A stretch of 52,012 bases of DNA from Microvirga vignae (GTDB lineage: Bacteria > Pseudomonadota > Alphaproteobacteria > Rhizobiales > Beijerinckiaceae), in assembly GCF_001017175.1 (NCBI RefSeq), contig NZ_LCYG01000012.1, positions 1 to 52,012 on the forward strand, given 5' to 3'. Positions 37,693-46,889 of the stretch are shown here, one piece after another (position 1 is the first letter of the stretch; each line of letters starts with the position of its first letter). The translations under genes were made by a program, and so were the position numbers. Below the pieces are notes generated by a model. The model saw only the letters and a program-made list of their open reading frames with translations, searched no databases and was not told the DNA's origin.

Positions 37693-39237
37693 TCAAAAAA
37701 GCGTCTCATGGGGATGAGCCACGTGCTCCTGGAAGATAGCGCCCGTCGTGGCCTCCACCTCCTTGAGTAGGACGTCATAACCCCAAAGGTTCGCGATCAT
37801 CTGTAGGACGCGCTGCGCATCGTCCTTGTGCAGCAGTGTGCGGTTGAGGACATTGTGATGGAGGATGAGGCGGCGATCGCCAGTGAGATCCACATCGACC
37901 ACTTGGATGTCCGGATCGCTCCAACCCACATCGTATTGGCGTGAGAGTGCGCGGCGCAGACGCCGATACCCGCGCTCGTCGTGGATTGCTTCGATCACCA
38001 GCTCCGGCCGGTCAGGATCATCAACCAGATGGAACATACGCCATTGCCGCATCAGATGCGGGCTCAGGAATTGTGAGATGAAGCTCTCGTCCCGGTAGTT
38101 CGCCCATACGCCGCGCAAGACGCCCATCGTGTCGTCGCATCCTGCGATATCCGGAAACCACAGCCGGTCCTCGGCTGTCGGCTGTGTGCAGATGCGCTCG
38201 ATATCCTGCATCATCCCGAAGCCGAGGGCATAAGGATTGATGCCCCCATAATGCGGGTCATCATATTCCGGCTGCCGCGTGACATTGGTATGCGATTGCA
38301 GAAATTCGAGGAAAGCGCCGTCACTGATCTGCCGCGTCTCGTGCAGCCGGGTCATAATACGATAGTGACAATACGTAGCGCACCCCTCGTTCATCACCTT
38401 GGTTTGGCGCTGCGGATAGAAATATTGCGCGATCTGACGAACGATGCGCAGGATCTCGCGCTGCCACGGCTGGAGGCGCGGCGCGGATTTCTCCAAAAAG
38501 TACAGGATGTTCTCCTGCGGCAGCTCCAGAAGAGCGCGCCGACGGTCGTCGCTTAGAGCAGGTTTGGCAACACCACTCTTTGAAGGGACGGTGCGCCATA
38601 GATCATTGAAGGTCTGCTCTTGGTGGATCTGGCGCTCCCGCTCGCGCCGTTCCTCGGAGCGCAGATCCGGCCGCTTCTTGCGGGGATAACGGTGAACGCC
38701 ATGCGACATGAGCGCGTGGGCCGCATCGATCACCTTCTCGACCGCACTCTGACCATAGCGCTCCTCACAGCGGGCGATGTAACTTTTGGCGAATTCCAGG
38801 TAATCGAGGATGCCGTCTGCATCCGTCCATTCCTTGAAGAGATAATTGTTCTTGAAGAAGTGGTTATGGCCGAAGGCAGCGTGGGCGATCACCAGTGTCT
38901 GCATCGTCGCCGTGTTCTCCTCCATAATGTAGGAGATGCACGGGTTCGAGTTGATCACGATCTCGTAGGCGAGACCCATGAGCCCCTGCCTGTAGCCAGC
39001 CTCATGTGTGGCGAAGCGCTTGCCAAAGGACCAATGCTTGTAGAACAGCGGCATGCCAATGGAGGCATAGGCATCGAGCATCTGCTCGGCCGTGATCACC
39101 TCGATCTGGTTGGGATAGACATCGAGCCCCATCTCGCCGACGGCGATCTGCTCGACGGCATCGTAGACACCCTGGATAGCACCAAAGTCCCAATCGGCGC
39201 CATGGAACAGCAGGGTGTCTTTGTCGATCAGGCTCAT
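37693..39237 (-). CDS. SpoVR family protein
   Basis: The 514 residues match the normal SpoVR length and blocks: 'YPNQIEVITAEQMLDAYASIGMPLFYKHWSFGKRF' near the N-terminus, then 'INSNPCISYIMEENT', 'AHAAFGHNHFFKNNYLF' and 'MNEGCATYCHYRIMTRLHE'. The function is not established; in enteric bacteria it is co-expressed with YeaG/YeaH in stationary phase and stress. Its ATG overlaps the stop of the YeaH-like gene (ATGA), as in other proteobacterial prkA-yeaH-spoVR operons. Confidence 0.95.
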   Translation of the reverse strand: MSLIDKDTLLFHGADWDFGAIQGVYDAVEQIAVGEMGLDVYPNQIEVITAEQMLDAYASIGMPLFYKHWSFGKRFATHEAGYRQGLMGLAYEIVINSNPCISYIMEENTATMQTLVIAHAAFGHNHFFKNNYLFKEWTDADGILDYLEFAKSYIARCEERYGQSAVEKVIDAAHALMSHGVHRYPRKKRPDLRSEERRERERQIHQEQTFNDLWRTVPSKSGVAKPALSDDRRRALLELPQENILYFLEKSAPRLQPWQREILRIVRQIAQYFYPQRQTKVMNEGCATYCHYRIMTRLHETRQISDGAFLEFLQSHTNVTRQPEYDDPHYGGINPYALGFGMMQDIERICTQPTAEDRLWFPDIAGCDDTMGVLRGVWANYRDESFISQFLSPHLMRQWRMFHLVDDPDRPELVIEAIHDERGYRRLRRALSRQYDVGWSDPDIQVVDVDLTGDRRLILHHNVLNRTLLHKDDAQRVLQMIANLWGYDVLLKEVEATTGAIFQEHVAHPHETLF

Positions 39238-40532
39238 GGCACCCTTGCCTCAGCATCGCGACGCCGGAACAGCTCACGGAAGACGGGATAGATTTCGCGC
39301 CGGTGATTGACCTTGCGCATGGCGATGCTGGCACCATCCTCCTGCAGCGTCTCGTAGGTCTGCCACAGTGCTGTCTTGTGGTTGATAAACCCCGCCTGCA
39401 TCCGGTCATGATCGCTGCCGACCTCGAGGTAGGCGTAGTATTGGCAGGCTGGCAGGATTACATCCCGCAGCAGGGCCGCACTCGTTGCCCCGTCATTGGG
39501 CGAGTTGTCGCCGTCGGAGGCCTGTGCTGCATAGATGTTCCAGTTCTCCGGCGGGTAGCGCTCGGCCACGATCCGCTGCATCTCGCGTAGCGCCGACGAG
39601 ACCACCGTGCCGCCTGTTTCCGGGCTGTGGAAGAAGGTGTCCTCGTCCACCTCCTTCGCCTCGTGGGTATGACGGATGAAGACGATCTCCACATGCTTGT
39701 AGCGCCGGGTCAGGAAGATGTAGAGCAGCATGTAGAAGCGCTTGGCGAGGTCCTTCATGTGCTCGGTCATGGAGCCGGACACGTCCATGAGACAGAACAT
39801 GACCGCCTGAGCCACCGGCCGCGACACCGGCTCGAAGCGGCGATACCGTAGATCGAACGGATCGATATACGGAAACTTCCGTGTCCGAAGCCGCAATCTC
39901 TCGAGCTTTTGCCGCAGTTCTAAGAGCTGCTCGCTCTCGCCCTCCTTCTCAAGAAGTTCGATCTCCTCCTCGAGCTTCAACAACTCGCTGGGTTTTGGTC
40001 GGCGCATGGCAATGCGGCGGGACATGGCGTTGCGCATGGAGCGCAGGAGCGCAAGATTTACCGGCGACCCGCTGACGGAATAGCCTGCGCGGCGCATACC
40101 CTGCACCTCTACTGTCGCAAGGCGACGCTTGGCGAGATCGGGCAGTTCCAAATCTTCCAGGAAGAGGTCGAGGAATTCCTCGCGGCTCAAGGCAAAGCGG
40201 AAGTCATCCTCTCCTTCGCCGCTTGTCCCGGCAGAGGATCCTCCGCCGCCTCCGCCCGGCGGCCGGTCGATCGTGTCACCTTCGACGAAACGCTTGTTGC
40301 CGGGAAGGATGTGGTCATGCACGCCCCCCTCGCCGGACCGACGGAAGCTGGGCTCGCGCACACCATCGGCCGGGATCGAGACCTCCCCGCCCCTCTCGAG
40401 ATCGGTGATGTCGCGGTCACCGGCCGTCTGGCGCACGGCTCGCTGGATCTGTGCTTTGGCACGACGAAGAAAGCGTTGGCGATTGGCAAGACTTTTGCCG
40501 CCTGGATTGAGGCGTCTGTCGATGATGTACAT
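39234..40532 (-). CDS. yeaH: YeaH/YhbH family protein (DUF444, VWA-like)
   Basis: ATG 40532 (MYIIDRRLNPGGKSLANRQRFLRR) matches the family N-terminus and gives 432 residues. A charged N-terminal half with a Gly-rich linker is followed by a VWA-type metal-binding motif, 'FCLMDVSGSMTEHMKDLAKRFYMLL' (D-x-S-x-S), and 'GGTVVSSALREMQRIV'. It probably works as an adaptor with the PrkA kinase during starvation. It starts 29 bases after the prkA stop. Confidence 0.94.
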   Translation of the reverse strand: MYIIDRRLNPGGKSLANRQRFLRRAKAQIQRAVRQTAGDRDITDLERGGEVSIPADGVREPSFRRSGEGGVHDHILPGNKRFVEGDTIDRPPGGGGGGSSAGTSGEGEDDFRFALSREEFLDLFLEDLELPDLAKRRLATVEVQGMRRAGYSVSGSPVNLALLRSMRNAMSRRIAMRRPKPSELLKLEEEIELLEKEGESEQLLELRQKLERLRLRTRKFPYIDPFDLRYRRFEPVSRPVAQAVMFCLMDVSGSMTEHMKDLAKRFYMLLYIFLTRRYKHVEIVFIRHTHEAKEVDEDTFFHSPETGGTVVSSALREMQRIVAERYPPENWNIYAAQASDGDNSPNDGATSAALLRDVILPACQYYAYLEVGSDHDRMQAGFINHKTALWQTYETLQEDGASIAMRKVNHRREIYPVFRELFRRRDAEARVP

Positions 40533-40561
40533 TGGAACGCCTGCTCTGCCTCCGCTTTCTG

Positions 40562-42508
40562 TCAGCCCGCCTGCTTCACACGCATGTACCATTCCACCAA
40601 GCGCCGCACCTGCCGCTCGGTATAGCCTCGCTCCATCATCCGCTGCACGAACTCGCCGTGCTTCTTCTCGGTCTCGCTATCCTTCTTGGAGCCGAAGCTG
40701 ATGACGGGCAGCAGCTCCTCGACCTGGGAGAACATACGGCGCTCGATGACGTCGCGGATTTTCTCGTAGCTCGTCCATGAGGGATTGCGCCCGTTGTTGC
40801 CGGCTCGGGCTCGCAGCGAGAACTTCACGACCTCGTTGCGGAAGTCCTTCGGGTTCGCGATCCCCGCCGGCTTCTCGATCTTCGTAAGCTCCTGGTTCAG
40901 GAGTTCACGGTTGAGGAGTTGGCCGGTATCCGGATCTTTGAAGTCCTGATCTTCGATCCAGGCATCCGCATAGGCCACGTAACGATCAAAGAGGTTCTGG
41001 CCGTAATCGTGGTAGGATTCAAGATAGGCCTTCTGGATCTCGTGACCGATGAAATCGGCATAGCGGGGCGCGAGTTCGCCCTTGATGAACTCGAGATATC
41101 GGCGCTCCACATCCTGCGGCAGCTGCTCGCGACGCAGCGATTGTTCGAGCACATACATGAGGTGCACAGGGTCGGCTGCCACCTCGATGGTGTCGTGGTT
41201 GAAGGTGGCCGCCAAGACCTTGAAGGCGAAGCGGGTGGAAATGCCGTCCATGCCCTCATCGACGCCGGCGGCATCCTTGTATTCCTGCAGACTTCGGGCG
41301 CGCGGATCGACCTCGCGCAGGCTCTCGCCGTCATAGACTCGCATCTTCGAGTAGAAGTTCGAGTTTTCGTGCGGGCGCAGCCGCGACAGAACCGAGAACC
41401 GGGCCAGCATTTCGAGCGTGGCCGGAGCACAGGGCGCAGTCGCCAGCTCGGAGCCTCGGATCAGCTTCTCGTAGATCTTCTGCTCCTCGGTCACCCGCAG
41501 GCAGTACGGCACCTTGATCACATAAATGCGATCAATGAAGGCCTCGTTGTTCTTGTTCGACTTGAAGCTTTGCCACTCGGCTTCGTTGGAGTGGGCGAGA
41601 ATTATGCCACTGAACGGAATGGAGCCGATATTCTCGGTCCCGACATAATTTCCTTCCTGCGTCGCCGTCAGGAGAGGATGGAGCATCTTGATCGGCGCCT
41701 TGAACATCTCGACGAATTCGAGAATGCCCTGGTTGGCACGGTTGAGACCACCGGAATAGCTGTAGGCGTCCGGATCGGCCTGCGAGAGCGTCTCAAGCTT
41801 ACGGATATCCACCTTGCCGACGAGGGAAGAAATGTCCTGGTTGTTCTCGTCGCCAGGCTCCGTCTTGGCAATTGCGATCTGGCGCAGCCGCGAGGGATTG
41901 ATCTTCACCACACGGAATTTTGTGATGTCGCCGCGAAATTCGTCGAGCCGTTTGACCGCCCAGGGGCTGAGCAGATTGGTCAGGCGCCGCCTCGGAATCC
42001 CGTAGCGCTCCTCCAGCACGGGCCCCATCTGCTCCGAATCGAACAGGCCAAGCGGACTCTCGAAGACGGGGCTGATCTCATCGCCGGCTTTCAGCACGTA
42101 GATAGGGTGCACCTCCATAAGTGCCTTGAGGCGCTCGGCGAGGGAGGATTTGCCGCCGCCGACGGGGCCGAGGAGATAGAGGATCTGCTTGCGCTCCTCC
42201 AGCCCTTGAGCCGCATGCCGGAAGAAGCTCACGATCATCTCGATCGTCTCTTCCATCCCGTAGAATTCGGAGAAGGCCGGATAGACGCGGATTGTTCGGT
42301 TCATGAAGATGCGGCCGAAACGGGCGTCCTTGGAGGTATCGACAAGCTGCGGCTCACCGATCGCCGCCAGGATGCGCTCGGGAGCGCTGGCATACATCAT
42401 GGGATTGTCGCGGCACCCTTCCAGGTACTCCGCAAGGGACATCTCCGCCTCACGGCGGTTTTCGTAGGACTTCAGGAAACTCGAGAACAGGTCGTCGGAA
42501 TGATGCAT
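40562..42508 (-). CDS. prkA: PrkA/YeaG-type serine protein kinase
   Basis: The 648 residues have the PrkA architecture. An N-terminal AAA-like domain carries the Walker A loop 'LLGPVGGGKSSLAERLKAL' (about residues 113-131), 'FRVVKINPSRLRQIAI' and 'RANQGILEFVEMFKAPIKML' (Walker B region). A C-terminal PrkA domain follows, with 'VDEGMDGISTRFAFKVLAATF' and 'IEKPAGIANPKDFRNEVVKFSLRARAGN'. Related YeaG and PrkA proteins act in stress and stationary-phase adaptation. It leads the operon with yeaH and spoVR. A long open frame on the opposite strand is a shadow. Confidence 0.95.
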   Translation of the reverse strand: MHHSDDLFSSFLKSYENRREAEMSLAEYLEGCRDNPMMYASAPERILAAIGEPQLVDTSKDARFGRIFMNRTIRVYPAFSEFYGMEETIEMIVSFFRHAAQGLEERKQILYLLGPVGGGKSSLAERLKALMEVHPIYVLKAGDEISPVFESPLGLFDSEQMGPVLEERYGIPRRRLTNLLSPWAVKRLDEFRGDITKFRVVKINPSRLRQIAIAKTEPGDENNQDISSLVGKVDIRKLETLSQADPDAYSYSGGLNRANQGILEFVEMFKAPIKMLHPLLTATQEGNYVGTENIGSIPFSGIILAHSNEAEWQSFKSNKNNEAFIDRIYVIKVPYCLRVTEEQKIYEKLIRGSELATAPCAPATLEMLARFSVLSRLRPHENSNFYSKMRVYDGESLREVDPRARSLQEYKDAAGVDEGMDGISTRFAFKVLAATFNHDTIEVAADPVHLMYVLEQSLRREQLPQDVERRYLEFIKGELAPRYADFIGHEIQKAYLESYHDYGQNLFDRYVAYADAWIEDQDFKDPDTGQLLNRELLNQELTKIEKPAGIANPKDFRNEVVKFSLRARAGNNGRNPSWTSYEKIRDVIERRMFSQVEELLPVISFGSKKDSETEKKHGEFVQRMMERGYTERQVRRLVEWYMRVKQAG

Positions 42509-43045
42509 GGCGCCACCGAAATCAGATCCCTCTCAGAGATAACGATTCTGCACCGCTAAGGTTGCCCAGACCATGCCGTGCAATGATGAGTCAGAACGTG
42601 CCTATGGCAGCTTTCCCCTTTTCCATTGCGGCCTTCGCGATGCGATCATGAAGCCCGGATCTGCAGCGGAGCATCTGTATCGAGATAGCGAGCCGTCTTT
42701 CTCAACTAGCCTCGCGGATTGCTGCAGGCTCGGCAAGTTAAAGTTTCTTTCAAGCACCGAATTCTGATGTGCCGCTTTGCCGCCACTGCAATTCAAGCAG
42801 CATCCCTTCTACAGCGCATCAAAGGCTCTCTTTGTCAGTTAGATCGTTAGACAGCGAAAACCAGAAGCAGTGAAATAATTTTTGATGATATATTGTTATA
42901 TTGCTGCGTGCAATAGGCTCGAGAAGGGACATATCAGGATCGAGACAACATGCATTGACGCCGACCCCGCCTAACCTATCGTTTGCAGCAGAAGGCTGAT
43001 GGCCAACTCGCTGCCACACCTGTCATCCCCGCAACGGAGACTCCC
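42509..43045. other. Intergenic region with an AT-rich core
   Basis: This gap of 537 bases lies between the divergent prkA and adh genes and has no convincing gene. Bases 42875-42910 form an AT-rich island (TTTTTGATGATATATTGTTATATTG) unlike the GC-rich surroundings; it may hold a promoter or a nucleoid-protein site. ACGGAG, 8 bases before GTG 43046, is the ribosome site of the alcohol dehydrogenase. Confidence 0.55.
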
Positions 43046-44110
43046 GTGATCAAAGCTTTCGGTTACGCCGCCCAAGACGCCACGACCCCGCTCACTCCCT
43101 TCAGCTTCGAACGTCGCGAGCCGCGGGAAAGCGACGTTCAGATTGAGATTCTCTACTGTGGGGTCTGCCACTCCGACCTGCACACCGTCCGTGAGGAATG
43201 GGGCGGCACGCATTTTCCCAGTCTTCCTGGTCACGAAATCGTGGGTCGCGTCACACGGGTCGGAGATGGGGTGCAAAAATTCAAGGTCGGCGATCTTGTC
43301 GGTGTCGGCTGCATGGTGGATTCCTGCCGAACCTGCAGCAGCTGCCGCGAGGGTCTGGAGCAATACTGCGAGGTGGGCTTCACCGGCACCTATAACGGCC
43401 CCGAGCAGGGCACTGGTGCCAACACCTATGGCGGCTATTCTGATGTGATCGTCGTGGACGAGAGCTTCGTCCTCCGTATTCCGGACGGTCTCGATCCGGC
43501 CGCAGCGGCTCCGCTTCTCTGCGCCGGCATCACCACCTATTCCCCGCTTCGCCGATGGCGGGTTCAGCCTGGTCAGAAGGTTGGCGTCGTAGGTTTGGGC
43601 GGTCTTGGCCATATGGCCGTCAAGCTCGCCCGCGCCATGGGCGCCCATGTGGTGCTCTTCACCACTTCCCCCAACAAGCGGGAAGATGCTCTGGCGCTGG
43701 GTGCGCACGAAGTCGTGATCTCAAAAGACGAGGAGGCGATGGCAGCCCAGCGCAACAGCTTCGACTTCATTATCGACACGGTCGCAGCCCCCCACGATCT
43801 CGACTCCTATCTCGTGCTGCTGGCCCGCGACGGCGCCATGGTGCTGGTCGGCGCTCCCGCCGAGCCGCACCCGGCAACAACGGTCTTCAACCTCATCATG
43901 AAGCGGCGGCAGCTCGCAGGCTCCCTCATCGGTGGCATCGCCGAGACACAGGAGATGCTCGATTTCTGCGCCCAGCACGGCATCACCGCCGAGATCGAGA
44001 TGATCCCGATCCAGAACATCAACCAAGCCTATGAGCGGATGCTCAAGAGCGACGTCAAATACCGCTTCGTGATCGATATGGCCTCGTTGAGACAGGAGGC
44101 GGCGGCATAA
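43046..44110 (+). CDS. Zinc-dependent alcohol dehydrogenase (YahK/cinnamyl-alcohol type)
   Basis: GTG 43046 (ACGGAG upstream) gives 354 residues starting MIKAFGYAAQDA, the usual start for this group; a TTG at 42983 is less likely. Catalytic zinc ligands are in 'YCGVCHSDLHTV' and 'LPGHEIVGRV'. The structural zinc Cys cluster is in 'VGCMVDSCRTCSSCREGLEQYC', and the Rossmann loop is 'VGVVGLGGLGHMAVKLA'. It interconverts aldehydes and alcohols with NADP(H), with a broad range. A 10-base gap leads to the next gene, so they may be co-transcribed. Confidence 0.93.
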   Translation: MIKAFGYAAQDATTPLTPFSFERREPRESDVQIEILYCGVCHSDLHTVREEWGGTHFPSLPGHEIVGRVTRVGDGVQKFKVGDLVGVGCMVDSCRTCSSCREGLEQYCEVGFTGTYNGPEQGTGANTYGGYSDVIVVDESFVLRIPDGLDPAAAAPLLCAGITTYSPLRRWRVQPGQKVGVVGLGGLGHMAVKLARAMGAHVVLFTTSPNKREDALALGAHEVVISKDEEAMAAQRNSFDFIIDTVAAPHDLDSYLVLLARDGAMVLVGAPAEPHPATTVFNLIMKRRQLAGSLIGGIAETQEMLDFCAQHGITAEIEMIPIQNINQAYERMLKSDVKYRFVIDMASLRQEAAA

Positions 44111-44120
44111 CAGGCTTCCC

Positions 44121-45914
44121 ATGCTGGTCTATAGTGACGTGGAATGCGTCGGGACGGTTGGCGAGAAGCAGACGGCGATCGCGAACCGTCTCGACGAGGT
44201 GGGCGCATTGCCACCGGGAAGCGAACGGCATGCGGCTCTCGTCTCGGCCTTCATCAGCACGAGCGAACTTGTTCAGGGGCTCATCGATTCTGACTCCCAG
44301 ACGCGCGGATTCGATGCCCTCTCCCCCGTTCACATGAGCGGAATGGAATGCCTGTCGCTTCTGGCACAGAGCGTCTTGCAATCCTGGCAGAGCGGCTTTT
44401 CCCAAGCCCCTTTGCCTGTGTCCTTCCGGAACAAGCTCCTAAGCTTCAATCCTGACCAGACGATTCGCACCAAGAGAGCGGAAGGCTACGCTTTCTATGC
44501 GCTTTATCCTGAGACCTACGGAGAAGCCGCCCTCCGTTCAGGCCTCGGCTCGAGCGCAAGGGTCATCGGCATTCGCAGCATCGGCGCAGGCTTGAGTGCC
44601 ATCGTCGCCGCCGCCCTCAACGCCTCGCCCGCTTTCACCGTCCGCCCCATGGGGCACCCGTTCCACCGAGAGATGAGGGTCGATCCTGCTGTGACAGCCA
44701 TGCTGACCCAGGATCCGAATGCGGCATTTGCCATCGTCGATGAAGGCCCTGGCCTGTCCGGCAGTTCCTTCGGTGCTGTTGCAGATTGGCTGGAAGCCGC
44801 TGGCATAGCCCGCGAGCGCATCCACTTCTTCCCAAGCCACGCTGGGCCTCTGGGACCGCAGGCCAGCTCGAGTCATCGCGAGCGCTGGGGCAGTGCCTCG
44901 CGCCATTTCGTCAGCATGGACGAGCTGCTTCTCAATCATGAAAGCCATCCCCTCACCCACTGGGTGGAAAGCCTCACCGGAACCCTACGAAATGAGCTTG
45001 AGGAAATTTCTGGCGGCTCATGGCGCGCGCTGCGATACCGAGAGCACGACTCGTGGCCCGCTGCGAATATTCAGCAGGAGCGGAGAAAGTTTCTGGCGCG
45101 GACCGAAGACGCGGCATGGCTGGTCAAATTTGCCGGCCTCGGTGAGAGCGGATTTCGTAAATACAGGATCGCCCAGCAGCTCCATCAAGCAGGCTTCACG
45201 CCGGAAGTCGCAGGCTTCCGCCATGGATTTCTCGTGGAACGCTGGCATGGCGATGCACTCTCGCTCGATCAGCAGCTTAGCGAACAAGATGAACTCGTGA
45301 GGCAGATCGGGGCTTATCTCGGCTATCGGGCGCGCCACTTTCCAGCCGAGCCGCATCAGGGTTCATCTCTGGCCAAGCTTCGCGAGATGGCCCACTACAA
45401 CACGGGACAGGCTCTAGGAGAGCAGGCGGCATCCACCCTTGATCGGGCCTTACCAAGCGTCGATGGTCTCGGCAGACATGCCCGTCGTGTCTTCACCGAT
45501 AACCGCATGCAACCCTGGGAGTGGCTTGTGATCGGTGATCGGTTGATCAAGACCGATGCCCTCGATCATTGCGCAACGCATGACCTTATCGGCTGTCAGG
45601 ACATCGCATGGGATATTGCCGGAGCCGCTGTCGAGTTCAGCCTGTCGGCTCAAGACATCGACCTCCTTTGCACCATCGTCGAGGAAGAGAGCGGTCATCC
45701 CGTTTCCCCTGCCCTGCTGTCTTTTCTGGTGCCTTGCTATCTCGCCTTTCAGATCGGCGCTCACGCGATGGCGGCTGATGCCCTCAGGGGTAATGGAGAA
45801 GAGACCCGCTTGCGCCTTGCTGTCGGGCGATATGGCCTCCTGCTGCGAAGCCAGCTTGAACATCCGGGTCGGCTTGGCTTCAACAAGGAACAAGACAGAG
45901 TTCCTGCCAGTTAA
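44121..45914 (+). CDS. Phosphoribosyltransferase-like and kinase-like fusion protein, unknown function
   Basis: The 597-residue soluble protein has no name I can give. Residues 120-240 look like a type I phosphoribosyltransferase: 'VIGIRSIGAGLSAIVAAAL' as the PPi loop, and 'AFAIVDEGPGLSGSSFGAVADWL' as the PRPP loop (V206-D-E-G-P-G-L-S). Residues from about 315 to 570 resemble an aminoglycoside-phosphotransferase-like kinase. They have 'AAWLVKFAGLGESGFRKYRIA', then 'DNRMQPWEWLVIGDRLIKTD' and 'HDLIGCQDIAWDIAGA' in place of the catalytic loop and D-F-E/D-x-x motif. It may make or modify a ribosylated metabolite. Domain calls are from motif reading only. Confidence 0.6.
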   Translation: MLVYSDVECVGTVGEKQTAIANRLDEVGALPPGSERHAALVSAFISTSELVQGLIDSDSQTRGFDALSPVHMSGMECLSLLAQSVLQSWQSGFSQAPLPVSFRNKLLSFNPDQTIRTKRAEGYAFYALYPETYGEAALRSGLGSSARVIGIRSIGAGLSAIVAAALNASPAFTVRPMGHPFHREMRVDPAVTAMLTQDPNAAFAIVDEGPGLSGSSFGAVADWLEAAGIARERIHFFPSHAGPLGPQASSSHRERWGSASRHFVSMDELLLNHESHPLTHWVESLTGTLRNELEEISGGSWRALRYREHDSWPAANIQQERRKFLARTEDAAWLVKFAGLGESGFRKYRIAQQLHQAGFTPEVAGFRHGFLVERWHGDALSLDQQLSEQDELVRQIGAYLGYRARHFPAEPHQGSSLAKLREMAHYNTGQALGEQAASTLDRALPSVDGLGRHARRVFTDNRMQPWEWLVIGDRLIKTDALDHCATHDLIGCQDIAWDIAGAAVEFSLSAQDIDLLCTIVEEESGHPVSPALLSFLVPCYLAFQIGAHAMAADALRGNGEETRLRLAVGRYGLLLRSQLEHPGRLGFNKEQDRVPAS

Positions 45915-45973
45915 CGGCCAAGGCAACTCATCGATACCTCGCCTGCCTACCGGCGGAGAGGAACGGCGCAGGC

Positions 45974-46837
45974 ATGTTTTCCGAAACAGGGCGGCTTCTC
46001 AGGGCCGCGGCCGAAGGATGGTGGAACGATCGCGCCATGAGTCTCGGCGCCTCGATCGCTTTCTTCACCGTCTTCTCCCTGGCGCCCATGCTGCTTGCCG
46101 CCATCGCTGTCGCAGGGCTCGCTTTCGGTCGTGAGGCGGCGCAGGGTGCCATCGTCTCCGAACTCGGCGGCTTGATCGGTACGAACGAAGCCTCCGCCCT
46201 AGAGACCATGATCGCCAGCGCCAGCAATGTGGGTTCCGGTGTCATCGGCACGACAATTGGCATCGCCACTTTCCTGCTGCTGGTCACCGGCGCCGTCGTC
46301 GAGCTGCAGGACAATCTGAATATCGTCTGGAAAGCCAAACCCCCGGAAGGTTCCGGCCTCCTCAACTTCCTGCGGACACGGATGATCAGCCTCGCCCTTG
46401 TGCTGGGGATAGGATTCCTACTGCTTGTCTCGCTCATCATCGATGCCGGCCTGTCTGCCGTAGGTGCTTACATCGAACCCAATTTCTCTGGTGCGACGGC
46501 GATCCTGCGCTTCCTCAACAGCCTTGTCGCTTTTGCGATTGCTGTTCTGCTGTTTGCCATGATCTTCAAGCTGCTGCCGAATGTGGAAATCACGTGGAGC
46601 GATGTTTGGACCGGCTCCCTGGTTACAGGCCTCCTGTTCACAATCGGCAAGTTCCTGATCGGGTATTATCTCGGTAAGAGCAACGTCGCCTCAAGCTACG
46701 GCGCAGCAGCCTCCATCATCACGATCCTGCTCTGGATCTATTACTCTTCCCTGATCCTGCTGTTCGGCGCGGAGTTCACGAAAGTCTATGCCGAAAGCCG
46801 AGGGAGCCGAAGCGGCATGAAGGAAAGCAGCCCTTGA
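45974..46837 (+). CDS. YihY/BrkB-family inner-membrane protein (short form)
   Basis: The 287-residue protein has six membrane helices and the family start 'DRAMSLGASIAFFTVFSLAPMLLAAIAVAG'. It ends with 'SSYGAAASIITILLWIYYSSLILLFGAEFTKVYAE', the most conserved YihY block. Unlike the paralogue at 19500-20681, it has no long N-terminal extension. The role is unknown. It lies downstream of the PRTase-kinase gene and converges on the broken catalase gene. Confidence 0.9.
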   Translation: MFSETGRLLRAAAEGWWNDRAMSLGASIAFFTVFSLAPMLLAAIAVAGLAFGREAAQGAIVSELGGLIGTNEASALETMIASASNVGSGVIGTTIGIATFLLLVTGAVVELQDNLNIVWKAKPPEGSGLLNFLRTRMISLALVLGIGFLLLVSLIIDAGLSAVGAYIEPNFSGATAILRFLNSLVAFAIAVLLFAMIFKLLPNVEITWSDVWTGSLVTGLLFTIGKFLIGYYLGKSNVASSYGAAASIITILLWIYYSSLILLFGAEFTKVYAESRGSRSGMKESSP

Positions 46838-46889
46838 AACAGGAAGCGGGCCAGTGAACCCGGCCAGCCCTTGCCTGAATGCATCCGTT

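Noticed and set aside
37675..37705. GCTTTTTT/AAAAAAGC inverted repeat at the spoVR end as a terminator
   Set aside because: One arm contains the last codons and stop of spoVR, and the stem is A/T-only with a long loop, so it is not a convincing terminator.
40919..42559. Open frame of 546 codons opposite prkA
   Set aside because: It mirrors the conserved PrkA frame, has no known motif and is typical of a GC-rich antisense shadow.
42573..42767. Small open frame of 64 codons upstream of the alcohol dehydrogenase
   Set aside because: No ribosome site, no recognisable motif, and composition unlike the genes around it.
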